Source: Streptomyces sp. LUP47B (GTDB lineage Bacteria; Actinomycetota; Actinomycetes; Streptomycetales; Streptomycetaceae). From it: a stretch of DNA of 64,000 nucleotides. Each line of letters starts with the position of its first letter. Position 1 is the first letter of the stretch. The notes under the pieces were generated by a model. It was not told where the DNA came from and made no database searches. It saw nothing but the letters and a program-made list of their open reading frames with translations. The stretch covers positions 392,252 through 456,251 of the forward strand of contig NZ_MJAH01000010.1 of assembly GCF_001746295.1 (NCBI RefSeq). The letters run 5' to 3'. Both the position numbers and the translations under genes were made by a program. Below, piece after piece: positions 7,838 through 15,776 of this stretch.

Positions 7838-9469
7838 TCATGGCGCGGTGTCCTCGGCGAGGACCCGCGCCATCGTGCGTTCGGCGAGCGCGGTGATGGT
7901 GACGAACGGGTTGACCCCGATGTTGCCCGGGATCAGCGAGCCGTCGGTGACGTACAGCTTCGAATAGCCCTTCACCCGGCCGTAGTTGTCGGTGGCCCTG
8001 CCCAGCACGCAGCCGCCCAGCGGGTGGTAGGTGAAGTCGTCGGCGAAGACCCTGCTGGGGGAGCCGAAGAGGTCGTACCGGTAGATGGTCGAGTTGGCGG
8101 AGTTGATCCGGTCGAAGAGCTTCTTGGCCATGCCGGAGGAGACCGAGCTCTGCGCGGCGCTCCAGTCGAGGTTCAACTTCCCTCCGCTGTAGGAGAATCT
8201 GGCGCGTTGCGGGTTCTTGGTGATCGCCAGATACAGGCTCACCCAGTGCTCGAGTCCCGTGGGTAAAGGCGCGATCTCGGCGAAGACGGGGTTGTCGGTG
8301 TTGGCCCAGTCGTCGATGCCCATGACCGGCATGGTCGACTGGTTGGCGCCGACGGTGTCCCACAGGTGGTTGGCCCGTCCGAGCATCGTGTTGCCGTTGG
8401 GTCCCCAGCCGGCCCCGACGCTCGCGTCCAGTGCCGGGAGGGTGCCCGACTGCCGTGATCGCAGCAGGAGTTCGCTCGTGCCGAGGCTGCCGCCGCCCAG
8501 GAACAGATAGGTGCAGCCGTACTGCTTGGTCTCGACGACCGCGCCGGTGTAGTCGATGCGGTCGGCGGTCAGCACCCAGCTGCCGTCGCTCGCCCGGCTG
8601 ATCCCGGTGACCTTCTCCATGGTGTGGATGGTGACGTTGCCGGTGCCGAGCGCGGACGCCAGATACGTCTTGTCGAGGCTCTTCTTGCCGTGGTTGTTGC
8701 CGTAGATGACCTCCTGGCCCAGGGCCGACTTGGTGGCGGTGCCGGCGGCCTCGCGCTGCATGTGGCCGAAGTCGTAGACGCTGGGCACGAAGGTGGTCTT
8801 CAGGCCGGTGTTGGTGGCGTGCTTCCGGGAGACCCGGCTGAACTGGTACCACTCGGTCGACTCGAACCAGGCCGGGTCGACGGTGTTGACGCCGAGCATG
8901 GCGCGGGCGCGCGGGAAGTACGTGCCGTACATCTCCGCGGTGTCGACGCCCGGGAACTGCTCGGCGAAGTAGGACTGGAGCGGGGTGACCGCCATCGAGC
9001 CGTTGACCAGGGAGCCGCCGCCGACCCCGCGGCCCACGAAGACGGACATGTTGGAGAAGCGGACGCGGTCCAGGACGCCGGGGTAGGGATTGATGTCCTT
9101 GTTGACGACGTCCAGCCACAGGAAGGTCGCCAGCGGCGCCTCGGTGCGGGTGCGGAACCACATGGACCGCTGGTCGGGGTTGGCGGTGTTGCAGAAGACG
9201 TTGCCGTCGGGGCCGGCGGTGTTCCAGAGCCGGCCCATCTCGAGGACGAGGGTGCGGATGCCGGCCTGGCCGAGGCGGAGGGCGGCGACGGAGGCGCCGT
9301 AGCCTGAGCCGACGACGATGGCGGGCGCGGACTCGACCGCTGCGGGCTCGTCCGCGCGGGCCGACTGGAGCCCGACTCGGGTGAAGCCGAGAGTGGCCGC
9401 CGTCTGGAGGGCGGCCATACCAAGGATCTGACGTCTCGTCAGCTGACGCTGTATCAGTTTTTCTGTCAT
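7838..9469 (-). CDS. Secreted cholesterol oxidase (GMC family)
   Basis: This 543-residue FAD enzyme oxidises cholesterol to cholest-4-en-3-one with release of H2O2. A twin-arginine signal (TRRQILG, Arg12-Arg13, then a hydrophobic stretch and ARA-DEP) indicates Tat export with folded cofactor. The dinucleotide-binding motif VVGSGYGAS lies at 52-60. Glu398, His482 (YHPLGGC) and Asn520 (GVNPF) fit the catalytic Glu, His and Asn of characterised Streptomyces cholesterol oxidases. The next upstream gene is the PimB'-like glycosyltransferase, 32 bases away on the same strand. Extracellular sterol oxidation could serve nutrition, or as reported for relatives act as an antifungal sensor or insecticidal factor; that role is inferred. 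Confidence 0.93.
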   Translation of the reverse strand: MTEKLIQRQLTRRQILGMAALQTAATLGFTRVGLQSARADEPAAVESAPAIVVGSGYGASVAALRLGQAGIRTLVLEMGRLWNTAGPDGNVFCNTANPDQRSMWFRTRTEAPLATFLWLDVVNKDINPYPGVLDRVRFSNMSVFVGRGVGGGSLVNGSMAVTPLQSYFAEQFPGVDTAEMYGTYFPRARAMLGVNTVDPAWFESTEWYQFSRVSRKHATNTGLKTTFVPSVYDFGHMQREAAGTATKSALGQEVIYGNNHGKKSLDKTYLASALGTGNVTIHTMEKVTGISRASDGSWVLTADRIDYTGAVVETKQYGCTYLFLGGGSLGTSELLLRSRQSGTLPALDASVGAGWGPNGNTMLGRANHLWDTVGANQSTMPVMGIDDWANTDNPVFAEIAPLPTGLEHWVSLYLAITKNPQRARFSYSGGKLNLDWSAAQSSVSSGMAKKLFDRINSANSTIYRYDLFGSPSRVFADDFTYHPLGGCVLGRATDNYGRVKGYSKLYVTDGSLIPGNIGVNPFVTITALAERTMARVLAEDTAP

Positions 9470-9501
9470 GCGCGCAGCATCGGCGGATTATCGGGCTCCG
9501 G

Positions 9502-10644
9502 CTATAGCAGGGTCTTCAACTTTTCCGCCAACAAATCCCATCGCCACTTCTCCTCGACCCACTCCCGTCCCCGCTGCCCCATGCGGCTCCGCAGTTCCGC
9601 GTCGCCGAGGAGGACGGCGATCCGCTCGGCGGTCTCCTCGGCCGATCCGCCGCGCACGACCCAGCCGGTCTCGCCGTCGAGGACCGCGTCCGGAGCGCCT
9701 CCGGAGTCCCCGGCGACGACGGGCAGACCGGTCGCGGAGGCCTCCAGGTAGACGATCCCGAGCCCCTCGACGTCGAGCCCGCCCCGGCGGGTCCGACACG
9801 GCATCGCGAAGACGTCCCCTGCGCCGTAGTGGGCGGGCAGCTCGGCCCAGGGCACGGCTCCGGTGAAGCGCACGGAGTCGGCGACACCGGTCTCGTGGGC
9901 GAGCCTGCGCAGCTCCTTCTCGTAGGGCCCGCCGCCGACGATCAGCAGCACGGCGTCGGGCTCCTTCGTGAGGATGCGCGGCATGGCGAGAATCAGCGTG
10001 TCCTGCCCCTTGCGCGGCACCAGCCGGGACACGCACACGACCACCGGCCGGTCCGTCAGCCCCAGCCGCGCCCGCACGGCGTCGCCGCCCGACCCGGTAT
10101 GGAAGGTCTTCTCGTCGACCCCCGGCGGCAACTGCACCATCCGCCCGGCCGCCTGCGGCGTCAGCGCGCCGGCGATCCGCGAGCGGGTGTACTCGCCGAG
10201 GTAGGTGAGGGTGTCGGTCGACTCCCCGATCCGGCCCAGCAGCTGCCGCGCGGCGGGCAGTTGGGCCCACCCGGCCTCGTGCCCGTGGGTCGTGGCCACC
10301 AGCCGCCGGGCACCCGCCCTCCTGAGCGCCGGCGCCATCAGCCCGAGCGGCGCGGCCGCCCCGAACCACACCGACGTACAGCCGTGCTCACGCAGCAGCC
10401 CGACGGCCCTGCGGGTGGCCCCGGGCGTCGGCAGCAGCATGGTCGTGGAATCCCGTACGACGGTGAAGGGCTGCTCCGCGTCGAAGGCGGCGGTCGCCTC
10501 GATGCCCTCCCGGCTCCGCTTCCATGTGGAGGCGTGGACGACCAGGCGATCGGGGTCGAGCCGGAGCGCCATGTTGTGCAGGAACGCCTGGATACCACCC
10601 GGGCGGGGCGGGAAGTCGTTCGTCACGATCAGGGTCTTGTCCAT
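9502..10644 (-). CDS. GT4 glycosyltransferase, probable PimB'-type mannosyltransferase
   Basis: The 380-residue protein has the GT-B architecture of family GT4. Its N-terminus has the glycine loop FPPRPGGIQAFLHN (11-24); the C-terminal half has VSRLVPRKGQDTLI, the nucleotide-sugar site near VEGLGIVYLEASATGLPVVA, and a donor-contact Glu. It resembles actinobacterial PimB', which adds the second mannose to phosphatidylinositol monomannoside on the cytoplasmic face. No signal peptide or membrane helix is present, as expected for a peripheral enzyme. The substrate assignment comes from family resemblance only. It is divergent from a GT87-like polytopic protein, which would fit a shared glycolipid pathway. 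Confidence 0.82.
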   Translation of the reverse strand: MDKTLIVTNDFPPRPGGIQAFLHNMALRLDPDRLVVHASTWKRSREGIEATAAFDAEQPFTVVRDSTTMLLPTPGATRRAVGLLREHGCTSVWFGAAAPLGLMAPALRRAGARRLVATTHGHEAGWAQLPAARQLLGRIGESTDTLTYLGEYTRSRIAGALTPQAAGRMVQLPPGVDEKTFHTGSGGDAVRARLGLTDRPVVVCVSRLVPRKGQDTLILAMPRILTKEPDAVLLIVGGGPYEKELRRLAHETGVADSVRFTGAVPWAELPAHYGAGDVFAMPCRTRRGGLDVEGLGIVYLEASATGLPVVAGDSGGAPDAVLDGETGWVVRGGSAEETAERIAVLLGDAELRSRMGQRGREWVEEKWRWDLLAEKLKTLL

Positions 10645-10776
10645 CGCCGCCGACCCTACCGAACCGGCAGCTCACAGCCGGGGACGGCCGCCCTTATGGC
10701 ACCCTCACAGGAGAGCGGGACATCATGTTCTCCTCAAGTGACCATTTCGGGGCGACGGCGAACGGCGGGGAACCAC

Positions 10777-12018
10777 GTGGAGACGACGGGCGTGCGGCGG
10801 TCCCTGACGTGGCTGCTGCTGACCTGGGGCGTGACCAGGCTGTTGCTGCTCCTGGTCGTCTTCAAGGTGTACGTCTTCCCCGGGCCGGACGTCACCAGTG
10901 ACGTGTCGGTCATCTACCAGGGCTGGTACGACGTCCTGCGCACCGGAACGTTCCCGCAGTCCGACGTGACCTGGCAGTATCCGCCCGCCGCCGCCCTCGC
11001 GATCCTCTCCCCCGCGCTGCTGCCCTTCCTGGAGTACACACAGGCCTTCTTCCTCATGGCCTTCGCCGCGGACCTGGCCGCCCTCCTCCTGCTGCTGTAC
11101 GCGGGGCTGCGTCCCGGACGGCGGCTGCGGGGAGCGTGGGTGTGGGTGGCGGGCGTACCTCTGCTCGGCCCGACCGTCTACTCCCGTTACGACGTGATGG
11201 TGACCGCGGTGGCCGTCGCCGCGGTTCTCGCGGCCGCCCGGCATCCGAAGGTGGCCGGGGCGCTGGTGGGCTTCGGGGCGCTGCTGAAGGTGTGGCCGGC
11301 GCTGATCCTCGTCGGGATCCGCAGGCGCAGCGTCTGGGCCTCGGCGGGGGTGACGGTCGCGGTGGTGGCCGGACTGTTCTCCGTCGCGATGCCCGGGGCC
11401 TTCGCCTTCCTGACCTTCCAGCGGGAGCGGGGCACCGAGGTGGAGTCGCTGGGCTCGCTGGTCTTCCACATCGCCCGGCACCACGGCTGGAACGGCTCGG
11501 TCCTGCTCAACTACGGCTCGGTCGAGTTCCTCGGCCCGTGGGTGACCGCGGTCAGCACGGCCGCGCTCGCGCTGACCGGCATGGCCTTCGGACTGCTGCT
11601 GCTGTGGCGGCTCGCGGCCACCCGGTTCGAGGCGCACACGGCGGCCGACGCGGCGCTGGTGGCGGTGCTGATGTTCACCACCACCAGCCGCGTGATCAGC
11701 CCGCAGTACATGGTGTGGCTGGTCGGTCTCGCGGCGGCCTGTCTGTGCTTCCGCGGGAGCCGGATGGGCGTGCCGGCCGCCATGGTGCTGATGGCGTGCT
11801 TCGTGACGGTCCTGGAGTTCCCGATCTGGTTCGCGGACATCGTGGGGAGCACCCCGCGCGGCATCACCCTCCTGATCGCGCGCAACGGCCTGCTGGTCCT
11901 CGCCACCGTCATCGGCATGCGCGAGCTGTGGAAGGCGACGGTCCACAAGCCCGCCCCGGCGCTCCCGGCACCGGATCAGACCGAGGCACCCGCCCAGGAG
12001 GCCTCCGCCTCCTCCTGA
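10777..12018 (+). CDS. GT87-like polytopic membrane glycosyltransferase
   Basis: This about 413-residue protein is almost entirely hydrophobic, with some nine to eleven membrane spans. Near residue 70 lies a loop SDVTWQYPPAAALA, with an Asp and the Tyr-Pro-Pro typical of DUF2029/GT87 polyprenyl-phosphate-mannose-dependent enzymes. A second loop, TTTSRVISPQYMVWL, matches the family's late conserved segment. Such enzymes add mannose on the outer face of the membrane. The GTG at 10777 has GGGGAA just upstream; a GTG 15 bases later is an alternative. Upstream in-frame sequence is antisense to the glycosyltransferase gene and is excluded. The neighbouring PimB'-like gene suggests glycolipid or lipomannan biosynthesis. 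Confidence 0.82.
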   Translation: METTGVRRSLTWLLLTWGVTRLLLLLVVFKVYVFPGPDVTSDVSVIYQGWYDVLRTGTFPQSDVTWQYPPAAALAILSPALLPFLEYTQAFFLMAFAADLAALLLLLYAGLRPGRRLRGAWVWVAGVPLLGPTVYSRYDVMVTAVAVAAVLAAARHPKVAGALVGFGALLKVWPALILVGIRRRSVWASAGVTVAVVAGLFSVAMPGAFAFLTFQRERGTEVESLGSLVFHIARHHGWNGSVLLNYGSVEFLGPWVTAVSTAALALTGMAFGLLLLWRLAATRFEAHTAADAALVAVLMFTTTSRVISPQYMVWLVGLAAACLCFRGSRMGVPAAMVLMACFVTVLEFPIWFADIVGSTPRGITLLIARNGLLVLATVIGMRELWKATVHKPAPALPAPDQTEAPAQEASASS

Positions 12019-12054
12019 ACCCCGGCACACCATCGGAACCCTGAGGCGGAGGCC
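12000..12054. terminator. Possible bidirectional terminator between convergent genes
   Basis: A 12-base inverted repeat (GGCCTCCGCCTC at 12000-12011, GAGGCGGAGGCC at 12043-12054) spans the end of the GT87-like gene and the gap to the convergent lipoprotein gene. The 31-base loop is long, so it is only a candidate. Confidence 0.4.
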
Positions 12055-12068
12055 GTCGAGCGTTTGGA

Positions 12069-13262
12069 TCAGCCGAGCTGAGCCCTCAGGTACTCCCGCC
12101 ACTCGGCGGTGAAAGTCTTCAAGTCGGTGCCGAGCACCTTCGCCATGGCCTCCTCCACCGCCCCCGGCCGCTCCTTGTGGGTGCCCACGGCCCGGTAGAA
12201 GGCGTCCAGCTTCGCCTCGCCCCACCGGTCCGCGATCATCCGGCAGGCCATCCAGCCGCTCTCGTAGGACTTGGCGAGCGCGGTCGCGCTGCCGGCGAAA
12301 CCGAAGTCCGCGTCGGACGGCAGGACCGTCGGTATCCGGCGTTCCGCGACGGCTCCTCCCAGCTCCGGTGCGGCCTCGGCCGGGGTGCGTCCGGTGCCGC
12401 GGTAACCGACCCAGTCGGCGTACCCCTCCGACAGCCACAGCGGGGTCGCGGCGGTGGTGTCGGCGCGGGTGGCGACATGGGTGGTCTCGTGGGTGAGCAC
12501 GACCTGCCCGCCCACGGTGCCGAGGAGGCCGTACGCGTCGGGGTTGACGATGATCCGGTCCGCGGGCGCCTGCGCCGGGGCGCCGGTCTCGCCGGTGGTG
12601 ACGGCCGCGATCCCGCGGTACGAGGAGGCGGGCGAGCCGAGCAGGCCCCCCATTCCCTGCACGGACCTCGGTACGAGCACGACGACGTGCCGGGACCACC
12701 CGGCGCCCCAGGCGTCCGACACGGCGGGCACGGCGTGGTCGGCCAGATCCGCGAAGGAGTGCAGCTTCTCGCCGGAGTGTCCGACGCCGAGGACCATGCT
12801 GTGCCTGCCGCGGACGACGGTCACCTCGCCCTGGTCCCACAGCTGTTGTGGTGCCTTCCTGGCGGGCTTCTCAGCGACGACGTACCACTGGCCGGACGCG
12901 TCCAGGGAGAGGTCCAGGGTCCGGGCGACGGTGACGGGTGCGCTGTCGTAGCCCTGGACCTGGTAGCGCAGTTCCGCGTCGGCGGTGGCGGTGGAGCCGC
13001 TGCGGTGGACGCCGGTGACCTTGTAGGACCAGGAGGCGAGCGGTACCGCGCTGACGTCCTCGAACCAACTCGCGGTGCCCGTCCGGGCGATCGCCGCCTT
13101 GTCCCGGTCGAGGACGGCGGCGGCCCGCCGGTCGAGGACGCGCTGCACGTCGGCCTTGGCGGTGTCGGTGGCCGTCGGTCTCCCGCCGCAGGCCACCAGG
13201 GAGGTCAGCAGCAGGCACAGCACCACGACACCGTGTTTCGACGCCCGCCTTCGACCAGCCAT
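12069..13262 (-). CDS. Lipoprotein with a gluzincin-type HExxH peptidase domain
   Basis: This 397-residue protein has a lipoprotein signal with lipobox LVAC (Cys25). An N-terminal region (about 35-135) resembles SnoaL-like or lipoprotein accessory domains. The C-terminal part carries HETTH (258-262) followed 17 residues later by LSEGYADW, with Glu279 as third zinc ligand. That is the arrangement of MA-clan metallopeptidases, so it may be a membrane-anchored extracellular zinc protease. Substrate and partners are unknown. It lies head-to-tail downstream of two NlpC/P60 hydrolase genes on the minus strand, hinting at cell-envelope work. The ATG start sits directly before the Arg-rich signal n-region. 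Confidence 0.82.
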   Translation of the reverse strand: MAGRRRASKHGVVVLCLLLTSLVACGGRPTATDTAKADVQRVLDRRAAAVLDRDKAAIARTGTASWFEDVSAVPLASWSYKVTGVHRSGSTATADAELRYQVQGYDSAPVTVARTLDLSLDASGQWYVVAEKPARKAPQQLWDQGEVTVVRGRHSMVLGVGHSGEKLHSFADLADHAVPAVSDAWGAGWSRHVVVLVPRSVQGMGGLLGSPASSYRGIAAVTTGETGAPAQAPADRIIVNPDAYGLLGTVGGQVVLTHETTHVATRADTTAATPLWLSEGYADWVGYRGTGRTPAEAAPELGGAVAERRIPTVLPSDADFGFAGSATALAKSYESGWMACRMIADRWGEAKLDAFYRAVGTHKERPGAVEEAMAKVLGTDLKTFTAEWREYLRAQLG

Positions 13263-13296
13263 GTTTCCCGATCGTACGGGTATCGGATGCCGTCGG

Positions 13297-14307
13297 TCAG
13301 GGGCGTGTGACCGTCGCCCCCGGCATCATGCCCACCGGGTCGTAGCGCACCGGGGCGCCGGGATAGGGGGCGTGGACGACCTGACCGTTGCCGACGTACA
13401 TGCCGACGTGGCTGGCGTCGCCCCGGTACGTGACCAGGTCGCCGGGCATCGCCTGGGAGAGCGGGACCTGGCGGCCGGCGTAGCGCTGGGCCTGGGAGGT
13501 GCGGGGCAGGGAGACGCCGGCCTGGGCGTAGGCCCACTGCATCAGGCCCGAACAGTCGAAGCCGGTGGGCCCGTTGGCGCCCCACACGTACGGCATGCCG
13601 ATCGCGGACTGCGCGGCGGCCACCGCGGCAGCTGCCCGACCCGAGGGCGCCACCGCACCCGAGAGGTCGGGCAGCCGGCCGGAGCGGGAGGCCCGGTCGT
13701 AGGCGGCGCGTTCGTCGGACGGCAGGGAGTTGAGCAGCTCGCGCGCTCTGGCGAGCTTCCTCTCGACGGTCCGCTTGTGGGAGGCGACCGCCTTGCGGCT
13801 CTTCTCCAGTTCGCCGAGCTTGAATGCCGCTTCGCTGCGCTCCTGGGCGAGTTCGCGCATGGCCACCTCGAGGTCCTTGAGCTCTCCCGCCTGGTGGGCG
13901 CTGATCCGGTCGAGGACGGCGGCCTTGTCGAGGTACTCGTCCGGGTCGTCGGAGAACAGCAGCGCGAGAGACGGGTCGAGGCCGCCGGAGCGGTACTGGG
14001 CGCCGGCCAGCGAACCGAGCGCCTCCCGCATGGAGTTGATGCGCTCCTGCTGCCGCGCGATGCCGTCCTGCGCGGTGCTGACCTCCTCGCGCAGCGAGTC
14101 GGCGCGCTCGTCGGCCTTGTTGTAGGCCTCGGTGGCGTGCTCGGCCTCCTCGTAGAGACGGTCCACCTCGGCCCGGGTGTCGTCGGACGGGGCGGCGACG
14201 GCCGGTACGGCGCCGAGCGCGGCAGCCGCCGCGGACAGCACGCCCAGGGCGGCACCGGCGCCCCGGTTGAACCCGGACGTCTGGACAAGGCGGCGATGGG
14301 ACCCCAC
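13297..14307 (-). CDS. Secreted NlpC/P60 peptidoglycan endopeptidase (first paralogue)
   Basis: The 336-residue product has a signal peptide ending near AVPAVAA-PSDD (about residue 39). A long coiled coil (about 42-200) rich in Glu, Arg and Ala follows, then a linker and a C-terminal NlpC/P60 domain. The catalytic Cys is in FDCSGL (about 251) and the His in the SHVGMYVGNG strand. It should cut D-Glu/meso- or LL-DAP bonds in peptidoglycan stems outside the cell. The GTG at 14307 is preferred because GGAAGGAG lies about 11 bases upstream and the signal sequence begins there. An ATG 111 bases upstream adds a non-signal extension. A close paralogue lies just upstream. Confidence 0.9.
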   Translation of the reverse strand: MGSHRRLVQTSGFNRGAGAALGVLSAAAAALGAVPAVAAPSDDTRAEVDRLYEEAEHATEAYNKADERADSLREEVSTAQDGIARQQERINSMREALGSLAGAQYRSGGLDPSLALLFSDDPDEYLDKAAVLDRISAHQAGELKDLEVAMRELAQERSEAAFKLGELEKSRKAVASHKRTVERKLARARELLNSLPSDERAAYDRASRSGRLPDLSGAVAPSGRAAAAVAAAQSAIGMPYVWGANGPTGFDCSGLMQWAYAQAGVSLPRTSQAQRYAGRQVPLSQAMPGDLVTYRGDASHVGMYVGNGQVVHAPYPGAPVRYDPVGMMPGATVTRP

Positions 14308-14424
14308 GGGAAGCCGCGCTCCTTCCACTGACGGACAGAGACGTTCCCCGGCGAGGGGGAAACGCGGCCGACAGTAGCCCCGCGGCGGGGACGTATCCAA
14401 CGTCCTCCATGGGCACACAACGTG

Positions 14425-14460
14425 ACACCCCGCCTATGACGCAGGTCATGGGCGGGGTGT
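14425..14460 (-). terminator. Strong hairpin after the second NlpC/P60 gene
   Basis: A 16-base stem with one G-T wobble (ACACCCCGCC at 14425-14434, GGCGGGGTGT at 14451-14460) has a GCAG loop. It lies about 72 bases downstream of the NlpC/P60 gene that ends at 14533. It separates the two paralogous genes, arguing for independent transcription. Confidence 0.8.
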
Positions 14461-14532
14461 GGAGTCAGTCGAGCTTGTCGCGATTCGCCCGAACGGACGG
14501 CGAGCAGTCGCGATCTTGAGCAGTCGGGAGGC

Positions 14533-15567
14533 TCAGATCCGCACGCCGAACTGGAACGGCATGTTGTTGATCGACTCGTAGCGCACGACCGTGCCGGTGC
14601 GCGGGGCGTGGATGACCTGGCCGTTGCCCGCGTACAGGGCGACGTGGTGCAGGTCGCCGTAGAAGATGACCAGATCGCCGACCTTGAGGTCGCTCATGCT
14701 GTAGATGCGGGTGCCGGCGTTGGCCTGGGCCTGCGAGGTGCGCGGGATGGTGATGCCGGCCTGCGCGTAGGCCCAGGAGGTCAGGCCCGAGCAGTCGTAG
14801 GAGGCGGTGCCGGTGGCGCCGTAGACGTACGGCTTGCCGAGCTGGGTCTGGGCGGCGTTGAAGGCGGCCTGGGCCCGGGCGGAGGACGCGGGGGCGTCAC
14901 CGAGGTCCACGCGCTCGCTCGCGGAGCGGCTGGCACGGGCGTCGGCGGCGGCGATTGCGGCCTTCTCGGCGGCCGTCAGCGTGTTGAGGAGCTTCTGCGC
15001 CTCGCCGAGCTTGCCCTGAACGGACTTCTTCTGCTTGGCCAGTTCGGTGCGGGTGCTCGCGAGGTCCTTGAGCTTCTCGGAGGCCTCGGCGCGGTCCTGG
15101 GCCAGCTCGCGCTGCTTCTCCTGGATCTTCTTCAGCGCCTCGACCTGCTGGGAGCTGAGCTGGTCCGCGGTGGATGCCTTGTCCAGGTAGTCCTCCGGGT
15201 TGGAGGACAGGAAGAGCTGGAGCGAGGAGTCGATGGTGCCGCTGCGGTACTGCGCGGCGGCCGCGAGGCCTATGGAGTCCCGCAGTTCGTTCAGGTCGTC
15301 CTGGCCGCGGGCCACGTTGTCCTGGATGGTGGAGATCTCCTTCTGGAGCTTCTCCTGCTTCTCCTTGGCGCCGTTGAGCTTCTCGGTGGCCTGCTCGGCC
15401 TGCTCGTAGAGGGCGTCGACCTTCGCCTTGACCTCGTCCTTGCTCGGCTTCTCGCTCGGCGCGGCGTTGGCGGCATTGGCACTGAGGGCCACGGCGGCAG
15501 CGGCTGCGGTCGTGAGCACGGTCACGCGCGTACGGCTCGGCTGCTTGGGTCGACGGTGGGACGCCAC
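14533..15567 (-). CDS. Secreted NlpC/P60 peptidoglycan endopeptidase (second paralogue)
   Basis: This 344-residue protein has the same design as its neighbour. It has a signal peptide (hydrophobic core TVLTTAAAAAVALSA, cleavage near ANA-AP), a long Lys/Glu/Gln-rich coiled coil (about 40-190), and a C-terminal NlpC/P60 domain with the nucleophile in YDCSGL and the His in LHHVALYAGNG. The coiled coil probably self-inhibits or positions the enzyme at the wall, as in RipA-like hydrolases. The GTG at 15567 has AAGGAG 9 bases upstream; an in-frame ATG 81 bases earlier is rejected. I looked for a ydaO-type (c-di-AMP) riboswitch in the leader, known for some Streptomyces wall hydrolases, and did not see one. 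Confidence 0.9.
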   Translation of the reverse strand: MASHRRPKQPSRTRVTVLTTAAAAAVALSANAANAAPSEKPSKDEVKAKVDALYEQAEQATEKLNGAKEKQEKLQKEISTIQDNVARGQDDLNELRDSIGLAAAAQYRSGTIDSSLQLFLSSNPEDYLDKASTADQLSSQQVEALKKIQEKQRELAQDRAEASEKLKDLASTRTELAKQKKSVQGKLGEAQKLLNTLTAAEKAAIAAADARASRSASERVDLGDAPASSARAQAAFNAAQTQLGKPYVYGATGTASYDCSGLTSWAYAQAGITIPRTSQAQANAGTRIYSMSDLKVGDLVIFYGDLHHVALYAGNGQVIHAPRTGTVVRYESINNMPFQFGVRI

Positions 15568-15776
15568 GGAGGTGAACTCCTTCTTTTGAGTGATCACCCG
15601 CTCGGAGGTTCGAGCCCAGACCCTAGTGACCTTCCCGTGATCATTCAAATCCTCAGGAGCAAAATCTGGTCACGCCTTGCAATCTTTACACACAACTCAC
15701 GTGCAGTGATCCGCGCTTGACGCTACGTTGCGTGATGATACGACCAATTCGGTCGTTAAACCGCTAACTTCGAGGT

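Noticed and set aside
15568..15776. A ydaO-type (c-di-AMP) riboswitch in the leader of the second NlpC/P60 gene
   Set aside because: Some Streptomyces wall-hydrolase genes have one, but the conserved GGGGAACC-like core and pairing elements are not present here.
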